Shown here: positions 35,096 through 43,825 of the stretch, one piece after another
Layout of the letters: each line of letters begins with the position of its first letter
Position numbering within the stretch: position 1 is the first letter of the stretch
Origin: Acidovorax sp. A79
Lineage (GTDB): Bacteria; Pseudomonadota; Gammaproteobacteria; Burkholderiales; Burkholderiaceae_C
Length of the DNA stretch: 64,000 bases
Assembly (NCBI RefSeq): GCF_041154505.1
Contig: NZ_AP028672.1
Span: 3,326,501-3,390,500, forward strand
Direction of reading: 5' to 3'
Notes under the pieces: model-generated
What the model was told of the DNA's origin: nothing
Databases searched by the model: none
What the model saw: only the letters and a program-made list of their open reading frames with translations
Program-made: the position numbers and the translations under genes

Positions 35096-35425
35096 TTAAG
35101 GGGCGGGGGGCGCCGTGCCAGCCGCCGGCGCGCTGACGGTTTGCACGGGCTGCCAGTCCACGGCCATGGGGCTCTTGCGCGAGAACAGCTCCACGTGCGA
35201 GTCGATCGCGAACTGCACCCGGTCCAGGCTGGCCTGGTCGTCGGCGCTGCAGTCGAAGTGCAGCGCCGCGCCATCGGCCCGCAGCAGGCACAGGCCCCAG
35301 GGAAAGTGGGCCTGGCCCTGGTGATCGTCATATGTCACGGTGATCTTGCGCGTGAAGTGGTAGCACAGGCGCTGCAGGTAGCGGCTGGCGTCGGGCGTGG
35401 GCACATGGCCCTGGCGTCGCATCAT
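35096..35425 (-). CDS. DUF2218 domain protein
   Basis: A 109-residue soluble protein matching DUF2218 (PF09981): ASRYLQRLCYHFTRKITVTY, FPWGLCLLRADGAALHFDC and the DRVQFAIDSHVELFSRK segment are typical. The family has no known reaction but is commonly found beside siderophore uptake genes. The first of two overlapping ATG codons (35425) overlaps the TGA of the FecE-type ATPase gene, so translation is coupled and the protein belongs to this iron operon. The Ala/Pro tail after residue 92 is probably disordered. Confidence 0.82.
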   Translation of the reverse strand: MMRRQGHVPTPDASRYLQRLCYHFTRKITVTYDDHQGQAHFPWGLCLLRADGAALHFDCSADDQASLDRVQFAIDSHVELFSRKSPMAVDWQPVQTVSAPAAGTAPPAP

Positions 35426-36243
35426 GGGAAGGGGCTGGTTGTGGTCATGGAAGAAGCGGCATCCAGCGGCAGCGCGGCGTCGGCCAGCACCAGCAGGTTG
35501 CCTTGCGAGCAGCGCTCCACGCGGGCCTGGACGCCATAGGCGCGCCGCAGCAGCGCGGGGGTCAGCAGCGGGGCCGGCGCGCCGGCGGCCAGCACGCCGC
35601 CGCCGCCCAGCACCAGCACCTGCTGGCAAAAGCGCAGCGCCAGGTTCAGGTCGTGCACGGCCACCAGGCCCACGGTGCCCTGCTGCTGCACCAGGTCGCG
35701 CACGGCCTGCAGCACCTGCAGCTGCCAGCGCAGGTCGAGCGCGCTGGTGGGCTCGTCCAGCAGCAGCAGGCGCGGCGCGCGCACGATGGCCTGCGCCAGC
35801 CCCACCATCTGGCGCTGCCCGCCCGAGAGTTCATCGAGCCGGCGCAGCGCCAGCGCCTGCAGCCCCAGCGATGCCACGACGGATTCGATGGCCGCCTCGC
35901 GCCGGGCGGCGCTCCAGTCGCTGCGCCCGGCGCGCAGGGCGCTGTGCCAGGTCTCGTAGGCCACGAGCGAGGTGCTCTGGGGCAGCGCCTGCGGCAGGTA
36001 GCCCACGCGGCGCAGGCGCTCGCGGGGCGGCAGGGTGGCCAGGTCCGTGCCCTCGAGCCACACGCGGCCCTGCGCCGGCCGCAGCCCGGCCACGGCCTTG
36101 AGCAGCGTGGACTTGCCCACCGCGTTGGGCCCCACCACGGCCACCAGCGTGCCGGCGGGCACGGCAGGCAGGTCCACGCCCTGCAGCACGGGCCGGCCGG
36201 GGTAGCCGGCGGTGAGTTGTTCGAGGGTCAGGCCGGTTGTCAT
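35422..36243 (-). CDS. Ferric-siderophore ABC transporter ATP-binding protein (FecE type)
   Basis: A 273-residue ABC ATPase. Walker A is GPNAVGKSTLLKAV near residue 42, the Q-loop is VGYLPQALPQ, the signature is LSGGQRQMVGLA, and Walker B is RLLLLDEPTSALD near residue 165. The family is that of FecE/FepC, which energise the FecCD-type permease. It lies downstream of the permease across a 165-bp gap filled by a long GC-rich repeat. Its stop overlaps the start of the DUF2218 gene. Confidence 0.93.
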   Translation of the reverse strand: MTTGLTLEQLTAGYPGRPVLQGVDLPAVPAGTLVAVVGPNAVGKSTLLKAVAGLRPAQGRVWLEGTDLATLPPRERLRRVGYLPQALPQSTSLVAYETWHSALRAGRSDWSAARREAAIESVVASLGLQALALRRLDELSGGQRQMVGLAQAIVRAPRLLLLDEPTSALDLRWQLQVLQAVRDLVQQQGTVGLVAVHDLNLALRFCQQVLVLGGGGVLAAGAPAPLLTPALLRRAYGVQARVERCSQGNLLVLADAALPLDAASSMTTTSPFP

Positions 36244-36408
36244 ATCAAGCCTCCATGGCGCTACGCACCCTCGGCAGCCAATGAAACTGGCGCGGCCCGG
36301 GCCAGCGCCCCCGCGCAAGGGCCGCCCCGCCGCGCCGGGGGCGTCCCCCTCCCGCGTTGCGCAGCAATCTGAGAGAGGGGGAAGACGCGCAGCGGCTCAG
36401 GGGGTGCT
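36244..36408 (-). repeat. Long GC-rich post-stop repeat, copy 5
   Basis: Runs from the stop of the permease gene on the minus strand (AGCACCCCCTGAGCCGCTGC, a hairpin around GATTGCTGCGCAACGCG, then GGGGGACGCCCCC and a CGGGGCGGCCCTTGCGCGGG arm) and ends at the ATPase start. It lies inside what is otherwise a tight operon. Confidence 0.6.
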
Positions 36409-37584
36409 TCATGTGGCCCTTCTCTGGCGCAGCACCAGCACCATGAACAGCGGCACGCCCACCAGCGCGGTGATGATGCCGATGGGCAGCACCACGCCGG
36501 GCACCAGCGCCTTGCTGAGGATGGACGCGAGCGACAGCATCAGCGCCCCGGCCAGCGCGCTGCCGGGCAGGTAGTAGCGGTGGTCCTCGCCCAGCAGCAT
36601 GCGCGCGATGTGCGGCCCCACCAGGCCCACGAAGCCGATGGTGCCCACGAACGACAGGGCGGTGGCCGCCAGCAGGCTCACGCGCAGCAGCGTGACCAGG
36701 CGCAGCCGCTCCACCCCGATGCCGAAGCTGCGCGCCTGGTCCTCGCCCGCGCGCAGCGCCGTGAGGGCCCAGGCCTGGCGCGCCGACCAGAGCATGCACA
36801 GCGCGAGCACGGTGCCCACGATGCCGATCTTGGTCCAGGTGGCGCGGCCCAGGCTGCCCATGGTCCAGAACACGATCTGCTGCAGCGCGTTGCTGTCGGC
36901 GATGAACTGCAGCAGCCACAGCAGGGCCTCGAAGCTGAACAGCAGCGCGATGCCGAACAGCACCACGGTGTCCACCGTGGCGCCCTGGCGCCAGGCCAGC
37001 AACTGGATCAGCGCCGTGGCGCTGGCCGCGCCCGCGAAGGCGCACAGCGGCACGGCCAGGTTCTCGCCCCAGGCCACGAGCGTGAAGCCCGTGACCACGG
37101 CGGCCGAAGCGCCCACGGCCGCCGCCGCCGACACCCCGAGCGTGAACGGGCTGGCCAGCGGGTTGTTGAGCGCGGTCTGCATCTCGGCCCCCGCCAGGCC
37201 CAGGCTGGCGCCCACCAGCACGGCCATCACCGCGTAGGGCAGGCGCACTTCCCACAGGATGACCTGCTGCGCCTGCGGCAGGCTGGCGGGGGCGAACAGG
37301 CCCCGCAGCACGTCGGCGAACGCGAAGGTGGAGGGGCCGAGCGCGATGTCGGCCACCACGCTGGCGCACAGCACGGCGAGCAGGGCGGCCAGCAGCAGCA
37401 GGCGCAGGCGCACGAAGTGCTGGTAGCGCCGCGCCAGCGAACCAGCGCGGGCCGCGTCCAGGGGCTGCGGCAAGGGAGACGGGGCGGCGGGGTTCAACGA
37501 AGGCAGTTCCGGGGCAGGGCGTGTGGGGTGCGAGAGGGTTCCATGGCGCGGGGCGGCGGTTTTCAGCGGGGCTGCTGGGCCCAT
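36409..37584 (-). CDS. FecCD-family iron-siderophore permease
   Basis: A 391-residue inner-membrane permease with about ten helices. Typical FecCD features are WEVRLPYAVMAVLVGASLGL, the NNPLASPFTLGVSAAAAVGA segment, the LRAGEDQARSFGIG coupling loop with Gly-Glu-Asp, and VGTIGFVGLVGPHIARMLLG, followed by a DHRYYLPGSALAGA helix. The permease is normally a dimer with FecE-type ATPase. The N-terminal ~45 residues are a Pro/Ala-rich extension. The first in-frame ATG at 37584 overlaps the upstream esterase gene by 22 bp; a later non-ATG start cannot be excluded. Confidence 0.92.
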   Translation of the reverse strand: MGPAAPLKTAAPRHGTLSHPTRPAPELPSLNPAAPSPLPQPLDAARAGSLARRYQHFVRLRLLLLAALLAVLCASVVADIALGPSTFAFADVLRGLFAPASLPQAQQVILWEVRLPYAVMAVLVGASLGLAGAEMQTALNNPLASPFTLGVSAAAAVGASAAVVTGFTLVAWGENLAVPLCAFAGAASATALIQLLAWRQGATVDTVVLFGIALLFSFEALLWLLQFIADSNALQQIVFWTMGSLGRATWTKIGIVGTVLALCMLWSARQAWALTALRAGEDQARSFGIGVERLRLVTLLRVSLLAATALSFVGTIGFVGLVGPHIARMLLGEDHRYYLPGSALAGALMLSLASILSKALVPGVVLPIGIITALVGVPLFMVLVLRQRRAT

Positions 37585-38513
37585 GCCAGGGCGTCGATGA
37601 GCCCCGGCGCCATGGCGCCGCCATGGTCCAGGCCGGGCAATATGCCCATGTGAACGCGCAGTTCGGGCCAGTGCAAGGCCTCCAGCTGGTCCGCCAGCGC
37701 CTGCGTGCGTTCGATCATGCGGCGTTCGTGCTGCACGGCGGCGCGCGCCGCGGTGGGAGCGGCCCGGGGCTGCTCCAGGCTGCCCACGCGCAGCTGCAGT
37801 CGGGCCCGGAAGGGGCGCGGCGCCGTCGCGTGCGCCTGCATGAACTGCGATGCCGTCTGCAGCACCTGCGCGCCGTTCCACCACACCGACGGGCTGGTGG
37901 CCGCATACCGGGTGAACAGCGCGGGGCGCGTGAACAGCGCGTGCAGCACCAGCAGGCCGCCGAACGAGTGCCCGCTCAGCGCCTGGCGCTGCGGGTCGAT
38001 GGAAAACGCCCGCGCCACGCGCGGCTGCAGCTCGCGCGCGATGAAGTCGAGCAGGATGTCCGCGCCGCCGGCCTCGGGCGTGGCCGAGCCGCCGGGCGCG
38101 GGCGGCGTGTAGTCGCGCTGGCGTTGCGCGGGGTGGACCACGGCATCGCCGGGGTGGCCGATGCCCACGACGATGGCGCTGTCCGCGCGCATCTGCGCGG
38201 GGCGCGCGGCCTCATTGCGGGCCAGCTGGGCCGCGAGCGCAAAGGCGGCATTGCCGTCGAGCACATACAGCACGGGGTGTCCGGTGGCGGGCGCGGGGCC
38301 GGCGGGCTGCTGCACCCAGATGCGCCAGACGCGGCCGCTCGCCGGGTCGCGCAGGTCCAGCTGGCGCGTGTCCGGCAGCCGCGCGGGGCCCGCCTGCAGC
38401 AGGGACGCCTCTGGCGCGCCGCTGGCGCAGCCCGCCAGCCACAGGCTGGCACCAGAGGCCAGCAGCGCGCGGCGGCGGGTGTCGCTGGGCATGGGCATGG
38501 GCATGGAGCGCAT
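37563..38513 (-). CDS. Lipoprotein esterase of the IroE/Fes type
   Basis: A 316-residue alpha/beta hydrolase. The N-terminus (RRRALLASGASLWLAGCASG) has a lipobox with Cys near residue 30, so it is probably a lipoprotein. The esterase family PF00756 is seen in PVLYVLDGNAAFALAAQLA, ALSGHSFGGLLVLHALF with the GHSFG nucleophile Ser, AATSPSVWW, and a late GLDHGGA with the catalytic-type His. IroE hydrolyses catecholate trilactone siderophores in the periplasm. Its place between the binding protein and permease genes makes a siderophore-hydrolysing role likely, but the substrate is inferred. Confidence 0.87.
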   Translation of the reverse strand: MRSMPMPMPSDTRRRALLASGASLWLAGCASGAPEASLLQAGPARLPDTRQLDLRDPASGRVWRIWVQQPAGPAPATGHPVLYVLDGNAAFALAAQLARNEAARPAQMRADSAIVVGIGHPGDAVVHPAQRQRDYTPPAPGGSATPEAGGADILLDFIARELQPRVARAFSIDPQRQALSGHSFGGLLVLHALFTRPALFTRYAATSPSVWWNGAQVLQTASQFMQAHATAPRPFRARLQLRVGSLEQPRAAPTAARAAVQHERRMIERTQALADQLEALHWPELRVHMGILPGLDHGGAMAPGLIDALAWAQQPR

Positions 38514-39667
38514 CAGAGGCTGGTCCAGTACACGCCCGTCAGCGGGATGGGCTGGAAGCGGGTGAACATCGTCTGCAGGGTGTCGCGCGGGTCCAGGTCG
38601 GCAAACAGCTCGGGGTGCAGCCATTTGGCGAACACCTGCACCGCCACGACATTGAAGGGCGAGTTGTAGTAGTGGTGCCAGATGGCATGCGCGCGGCCGG
38701 GCTGCTGCACGGCCTGCAGCTGGGCGATGCCCCGGCGCTGCGTGGCGCGCGCCAGCGAGGCGCGGGCGGCCTCGGGCGTGGCGTCGGCGCCCAGCACGAT
38801 GCGCAGGGGGGATTTCTCGGCCGTGGCCATGCTGCCGATGCCGGTGCCGATGTACAGCTGGGGCTGCGTGGCGATCAGGAATTCGGGGTTGAGCGTGCCG
38901 TGCTCGCCCGGAATGCGACCGCGCGCCACATTCTGAGCCCCGGCGGCATCCAGCAGCACGCCCACCAGGCCGACCATGGTGGCGCAGCATTCATCGGCCA
39001 GGCCCACGCGGTTCTCCAGGAACACGCCGGGGTGCCGCCTGCCGGCCGGCAGGGTGCGCAGGCGGGCTTCCACGCGGTCGAGCTGGGCCCGCCAATAGGT
39101 GTTGAACGCCTGGGCCTCCTGGCGCTTGCCCAGCACGGCGCCCAGCAGCTCCATGCTGCGCGTCGTGTTGCGGAGCGGGTCGTGGCGGAAGTCGACGAAC
39201 ACCACGGCCACGCCGGCCGCCTCCAGGCGGGCCAGCGTTTCGCGGTCGTTCTTGCTCGGGCCGTGGCCACCCGCCAGCCCCAGGATGGCGACCTGCGGAC
39301 GCAGCGCGATGGCCTGTTCGTCGCTGAAGCTGCCGCTGCTGTTGCGGCCCACGCGCGGCACCTTGTCGATCTGCGGGAAACGGCCGCGCCACTGCGCATA
39401 GCCGGCGGCATCCAGCGTCTCGTAGTCGCCCATCATGCCCACCAGGCGGCGGGCCACGTCGTCGCGCTCGAACACGCCCAGCGCGGGCAGCAGCCGGCCT
39501 TCGCCCAGCAGGATGCGCTCCACCTTGGCCGGCAGGGTGACGGCGCGGCCCGCCAGGTCGGTCACGGTCTGCGTGCCCCCCTGCGCGCGCGTGGGCGAGG
39601 CACCCAGGACCAGGGCGCAGAGCAGGGCCGCCAGTGGCGCCCAGGGGCAAAAACGGATCAGGGGCAT
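38513..39667 (-). CDS. Periplasmic ferric-siderophore binding protein (FecB-like)
   Basis: A 384-residue periplasmic-binding protein of the PF01497 type. A signal peptide of about 28 residues (ending SPTRAQ) leads to VTDLAGRAVTLPAKVERILL, the classic opening, then RPQVAILGLAGGHGPSKNDR, VAVVFVDFRHDPLRNTTRSM and YIGTGIGSM. It is longer than E. coli FepB/FecB (~300). It would deliver the ferric complex to the FecCD permease. First gene of the minus-strand operon, downstream of a Fur box; its stop overlaps the esterase start by one base. Confidence 0.9.
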   Translation of the reverse strand: MPLIRFCPWAPLAALLCALVLGASPTRAQGGTQTVTDLAGRAVTLPAKVERILLGEGRLLPALGVFERDDVARRLVGMMGDYETLDAAGYAQWRGRFPQIDKVPRVGRNSSGSFSDEQAIALRPQVAILGLAGGHGPSKNDRETLARLEAAGVAVVFVDFRHDPLRNTTRSMELLGAVLGKRQEAQAFNTYWRAQLDRVEARLRTLPAGRRHPGVFLENRVGLADECCATMVGLVGVLLDAAGAQNVARGRIPGEHGTLNPEFLIATQPQLYIGTGIGSMATAEKSPLRIVLGADATPEAARASLARATQRRGIAQLQAVQQPGRAHAIWHHYYNSPFNVVAVQVFAKWLHPELFADLDPRDTLQTMFTRFQPIPLTGVYWTSL

Positions 39668-39717
39668 GGGAGGGACGGTGTGCGGGCGGCCATCGGCGGC
39701 GGCCGGTTCAATGGCCC

Positions 39718-39736
39718 AATATTGAGAATCATTTGC
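39718..39736. promoter_or_regulatory. Fur box
   Basis: AATATTGAGAATCATTTGC matches 14 of 19 positions of the Fur consensus GATAATGATAATCATTATC and continues into a similar CATTTATTAT hexamer run. It is AT-rich within GC-rich flanks, 51 bp before the binding-protein start. It also precedes the divergent AraC regulator, so both units are probably iron-repressed. Confidence 0.75.
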
Positions 39737-39897
39737 ATTTATTATGCCGACTTGCTAGCATCCCATGCCCCGGTGCCCGCCGTGTTTGCCAAGCGGAGAA
39801 AAACCTTTGCGCAAACGCCAGGCCCCGGGTTCCACGCGCCGTGGTGCATTGCCGTCCGCTGCCCCTGCCGCTTTTTCGCCGTCACACCTGCCTGCCC

Positions 39898-40899
39898 ATG
39901 TCTGTCGTCAGCCCCTTGAAAGTGCTGTCCGCCGCGCCCGCGTCGGACGGCATGCAGGCGTCGCTGCAGCGCCATCTGCAGCGCCTGCGCGTGCTGCGCC
40001 CGGGCCTGCACCTGCACGCGGACGATGCGGCCGATGCGCAGGATTTCACGGCCAGCGGCGAGATGGAGACGGGCCTGCGCATCGTGGTGCTGCTGGAGGG
40101 CTCGGTGGACGTGAGCTACGGGCCGCGCCGCGTGGCGCTGTCGAGCGCGGCGGACCACGCCCGCCAGTCCCACGATGCAGGCCTGGCCAGCCTGCCGCGC
40201 GCCCTGCTGGTGTCGGTGGCGGAGCCGGAGCGCTTCGAGCGCCGCGCCCGCAAGGGCGCGTATGCGCGCCGGGTGAGCGTGGGCCTGGGCGGCGAATGGC
40301 TGGAGCAGGTGGCCGGCCCGTCGGCCTCCGGCGCCATCGAGGCCTTCCGCCGCCAGCACCTGGCCATGCACCACTGGCAGCCCTCGGCGCGCATCGCCGC
40401 CCTGGCCGAGCAGATCACCCATGCGCCGGACCTGAGCCCCCTGCTGCTGCACCTGTACCTGGAGAGCCGCGCGCTGGAGCTGGTGGGCGAGGCGCTGGGC
40501 AGCCTGGCGCAGCACGCCCCCGGGCCCGCGCCCGCGCCGGCACCTGCTCCCGCGCCCACCGGGCTGCGGCTGCTGCCCCACGAGCACCGGCGCATGCGGG
40601 CGCTGCATGCCTTCCTGCAGACCGAAGGGGCCATGGACCTGTCGCTCGATGCCCTGGCGCGCCAGGCCGGCACCAACGCGAACACGCTGCAGCGGCACTT
40701 TCGGGCGGTGTACGGCACGACGGTGTTCGACTTCGTGCGCGAAAGCCGCCTGCAGCGCGCCCGCAAGGCCCTGGAGCATGAGGGCCTGACCGTGGGCCAG
40801 GCGGCGCTGGTGGCGGGCTACAACAGCGCCGCCAACTTCGCCACGGCCTACCGCAAGCGCTTTGGCATGCCTCCCAAGCTGGCGCGAGTGAGGGTCTGA
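39898..40899 (+). CDS. AraC-family regulator (PchR type)
   Basis: A 333-residue activator. The N-terminal ~210 residues are a ligand-sensing domain of PchR type (LRIVVLLEGSVDVSYGPRR, AMHHWQPSARIAALAEQI). A (Pro-Ala)n linker follows at about 208-222, and then two AraC helix-turn-helices (LDALARQAGTNANTLQRHF, FDFVRESRLQRARKALE, QAALVAGYNSAANFATAYRK). PchR-like regulators sense ferric siderophore and switch on the cognate receptor, encoded next here. The ATG at 39898 is used. The long frame upstream lies in the divergent promoter. Confidence 0.9.
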   Translation: MSVVSPLKVLSAAPASDGMQASLQRHLQRLRVLRPGLHLHADDAADAQDFTASGEMETGLRIVVLLEGSVDVSYGPRRVALSSAADHARQSHDAGLASLPRALLVSVAEPERFERRARKGAYARRVSVGLGGEWLEQVAGPSASGAIEAFRRQHLAMHHWQPSARIAALAEQITHAPDLSPLLLHLYLESRALELVGEALGSLAQHAPGPAPAPAPAPAPTGLRLLPHEHRRMRALHAFLQTEGAMDLSLDALARQAGTNANTLQRHFRAVYGTTVFDFVRESRLQRARKALEHEGLTVGQAALVAGYNSAANFATAYRKRFGMPPKLARVRV

Positions 40900-40975
40900 A
40901 GCCCGCCGGGCCGCCTCGCGGCTCCCCCGGTCCTGGCAAGGCCCGTTCCACGGCGGCCCTGGCGGGGCCGCGGCA
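40897..40975 (+). repeat. Long GC-rich post-stop repeat, copy 7 (short form)
   Basis: Begins at the AraC stop (TGAAGCCCGCCGGGCCGC, CGGCTCCCCCGG, GGCAAGGCCCGTTCC). The remaining ~225 bp up to the receptor gene hold no gene. I looked there for a Fur box and found no good match. Confidence 0.5.
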
Positions 40976-41201
40976 AACGTCTTTGTTGGGCGTGCAAACA
41001 CAGGGCGGCGGGCTGCGTGAAATCATCGCTCCCATGCCGGGTGGAACCAGCCGGCACGCCTTGCAACACGTTCCGGGCACCGCGCCTGGATGGCTTCCTC
41101 GCGGAGCCACTGCGCGCCCTGAGTGAAATCGCATTCATTCCTGTTTGCAATCCGTTGGCGAGGCGGACTCCCTTCTCCTTCGTTTTTGATTCAGGACTTC
41201 T

Positions 41202-43382
41202 ATGCAGACTCGCCGCCCATCCCCGGGTGTCCCCCGGGCACATCCTTTTGCCTTGCGCCAGGTCGCCCAGGCCTGCGCGTGGACCTTGCTGGCGGGTGCC
41301 GGCGCGGCCCTGGCGCAGCAGAACGCGCCCGCCCCGTCCGCCACGCTGCTGCGGGAAGTCACGGTGAATGCGGCCGCCGAGACTCCCGACAGCCTGCCAG
41401 CCGCGGCCCCGGGCGGCCAGGTCGCCAGGGGCACGCGGCTGGGCGTGCTCGGCAACGTGGGGGTCATGGACACGCCGTTCAACATGACGGGCTACACCGC
41501 CGAAGGCATCGCCGACCAGCAGGCGCAGACCGTGGGCGCGGTGCTCAAGAACGACCCTTCGGTGCGCACCACCACCAACGAAGGCCACATCGTCGAGAAC
41601 TTCATCATCCGGGGCTTCGGCGTGGGCGCCGGCTCGCTGGCCATCAACGGTGCCTATGGCCTGGCGCCCGAGCAGAACACGCCCACCGAGATGTTCGAGC
41701 GGGTGGAGGTGCTCAAGGGCCCCGGCGCCATGATGATGGGCCTGCCCCCCGCGGGCGACGTGGGCGGCGCGATCAACCTCGTGCCCAAGCGCGCGGGCAA
41801 GGAGCCGCTCACGCGCGTGACCACCACCTATTCGTCCCAATCCAACGTGGGCGCGCACGCCGACGTGTCGCGCCGCTTCGGCGGGGAACAGCGCCTGGGC
41901 GTGCGCGTCAATGGCGTGCTGTCGGGCGGCGAGACCTGGCTCGACCACCAGACCAAGGCGCGCGAGATCGGCCACCTGGCGCTGGACTACCAGGGCGAGG
42001 GCTGGAACGTGGAGGCCGATGCCTATTCGCTCAGGAACAAGGTGCGCAAGGGCTCGCCCATGCAGCCCATCATCGCGGGCTGGACCACGGTGCCCAAGGC
42101 GCCCGACGGCTCCACCAACTTCTTCTACGGCGAGGACGTGTACAGCAACACGCAGACCCAGGGCCTCATCGTGCGCGGCCAGGCGAAGATCAACGCGGGC
42201 TGGACGGCGTTTGCCTCGGCGGGCAAGGCCGAGCATTCCTACGACGGCTTCATCTTCGGCACCCGCCCGGTGTGGACGGCGGCGAACGCGGCCTCGGGCA
42301 ACGCCACGGGCACGGCCTACAACTCCTGGGGCGAGTACGGCACCACCACGGCCGAACTGGGCCTGCGCGGCCAGTTCGGCACCGGCGCCGTGGCGCACAG
42401 GCTGACCCTGGCCGCCAACGTGATGAATTACGAAGGCGGCAGCCGCGGCAACGGCACGGCGCCCATCAACAGCAACATCTACCACCCCACGCCCATCACC
42501 ATGCCGGCCGGGGCGGCGGCATCGACCTACAGCAAGATGAACGATGACGCGATGACGGCGCTGAGCGCGGTCGACACGCTGTCGTTCGCCGACGACCAGG
42601 TGCAGCTCACCCTGGGCCTGCGCGCGCAGCGGGTGCACCAAAAGCTCAACAAGTACAAGGAGAGCGCCGTGACGCCGCTGGTGGGCGTGGTGGCCAAGCC
42701 TTGGGGCGAGACCGTTGCGCTGTACGGCAACTACGTGGAAGGCCTGAGCGCGGGCACGACCGTGAAGGCGCCCTATGCCAACGAAGGCCAGACCTTCGCG
42801 CCGTACAAGAGCAAGCAGGTGGAGGTCGGCGTGAAGTGGGTGAGCGGCAGCCTGACGCAGACCGTGAGCCTGTTCCAGATCAGCAAGCCCGCCCTGATCG
42901 AGCAAGACAACCGCCAGGTGCTCGACGGCGAGCAGCGCAACCGGGGCGTGGAGTGGAACGTGTTCGGGCAGTTGGCCCCGGCGCTTTCCCTGCTGGGCGG
43001 CGTGGCCTACACCGAGGCCGACCAGACCCGGACGAACAAGGGCGTGAACCAGGGCCGCGCGCAGTTCGGCGTGCCCCGGCTCACCCTGAACCTGGGTGCC
43101 GACTGGGCGGTTCCCGGCGTGCAGGGCCTGTCGGTGAACGGCCGCGTGAACCACACCGGTTCGCAATGGCTCACGGGCGACAACAGTGTGAAGCTGCCGT
43201 CCTGGACCACCCTGGACGTGGGCGCCCGCTATGCCACGCGTCTTGGCGCGCAACCGGTGGTGCTGCGCGCCACGGTGACCAACCTCGCCAACCGCGCGTA
43301 TTTCGAGAGCATCTGGGGCGCGGGCCGGGTGAACGTGGGCGCGCCGCGCGCCGTGCACCTGTCGGCCTCGTTCGACTTCTGA
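41202..43382 (+). CDS. TonB-dependent siderophore receptor
   Basis: A 726-residue outer-membrane receptor. A signal peptide of ~40 residues ends AALAQQ. The plug (about 75-200) shows NMTGYTAEGIADQQAQTVG, VRTTTNEGHIVENFIIRGFG and EVLKGPGAMMMGLPPAGDVG, the TonB-box-near and siderophore-receptor signatures. The 22-strand barrel follows and ends SASFDF with the terminal Phe. No STN domain is present, so it does not signal through a FecR-type pathway. It follows the PchR-type activator and completes the locus. The ligand is probably a catecholate or hydroxamate, but this cannot be read. Confidence 0.94.
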   Translation: MQTRRPSPGVPRAHPFALRQVAQACAWTLLAGAGAALAQQNAPAPSATLLREVTVNAAAETPDSLPAAAPGGQVARGTRLGVLGNVGVMDTPFNMTGYTAEGIADQQAQTVGAVLKNDPSVRTTTNEGHIVENFIIRGFGVGAGSLAINGAYGLAPEQNTPTEMFERVEVLKGPGAMMMGLPPAGDVGGAINLVPKRAGKEPLTRVTTTYSSQSNVGAHADVSRRFGGEQRLGVRVNGVLSGGETWLDHQTKAREIGHLALDYQGEGWNVEADAYSLRNKVRKGSPMQPIIAGWTTVPKAPDGSTNFFYGEDVYSNTQTQGLIVRGQAKINAGWTAFASAGKAEHSYDGFIFGTRPVWTAANAASGNATGTAYNSWGEYGTTTAELGLRGQFGTGAVAHRLTLAANVMNYEGGSRGNGTAPINSNIYHPTPITMPAGAAASTYSKMNDDAMTALSAVDTLSFADDQVQLTLGLRAQRVHQKLNKYKESAVTPLVGVVAKPWGETVALYGNYVEGLSAGTTVKAPYANEGQTFAPYKSKQVEVGVKWVSGSLTQTVSLFQISKPALIEQDNRQVLDGEQRNRGVEWNVFGQLAPALSLLGGVAYTEADQTRTNKGVNQGRAQFGVPRLTLNLGADWAVPGVQGLSVNGRVNHTGSQWLTGDNSVKLPSWTTLDVGARYATRLGAQPVVLRATVTNLANRAYFESIWGAGRVNVGAPRAVHLSASFDF

Positions 43383-43474
43383 TCCCGGCGAAGCACGGCG
43401 CGAGCGAAGCAACCCCGCCACGGGGTCTGGCGTGTGTCCTGGTGGGCACGCCAGGCGCCTGTGGTGGGGCTGGT

Positions 43475-43530
43475 TATGCTATTAATATAGTAGCTATTGG
43501 CGCTTGACGGATAGGCGCTGGCGGCCAAAA
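43475..43530 (+). repeat. Two-stem intergenic repeat copy
   Basis: A near-consensus copy: ATGCTATTAATATAGTAGCT, then TTGGCGCTTGACGGATAGGC and GCTGGCGGCCAAAAAC. It lies between the receptor gene and the MBL remnant. Confidence 0.85.
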
Positions 43531-43615
43531 ACATCCAAAACACCAAGACTTCCGTCGGCACGGCATGCAAGCCGGGCCACGGGCCGCGCGCCGCCGCGGG
43601 TCTGTCCAGCGGGGC

Positions 43616-43825
43616 TCAGGTCCCGCCCACGTAGGGATTGCTCTGGCGCTCCCGCCCGAACGTGCTCCCGGGCCCGTGGCCGGGAATGAACACCGTCTGA
43701 TCTCCCATCGGCCACTGTTGTGACAACGTGAGGCCCAGGCTCCGAACCTCCGTGAACAGCAGGTCCAGGTTGCTCACGGGGTCCATCATGACGACCTGGT
43801 GGGGTGTTGCTGACAGAGATGGGCG
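43616..43825 (-). pseudogene. Decayed MBL-fold hydrolase remnant
   Basis: The minus-strand frame ends PMGDQTVFIPGHGPGSTFGR and RERQSNPYVGGT, matching the C-terminus of the intact MBL hydrolase at 47105; the 100-bp ends (43616-43715 and 47105-47204) agree at about 94 positions. Directly before this the frame reads VVMMDPVSNLDLLFTEVRSL, which resembles AAVIDPGGDLEVLLAEIRRL of the intact protein's N-terminal part. The roughly 115 residues between, including the THAHIDHAGG metal site, are gone. So this is an internally deleted paralogue whose 3' end is recent and whose 5' part is much more diverged. It cannot be a working enzyme. Confidence 0.72.

Noticed and set aside
41100..41201. A second Fur box directly before the TonB receptor
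   Set aside because: The best candidate (near GAAATCGCATTCATTCC) matches the consensus poorly; control probably comes through the AraC-type activator instead.
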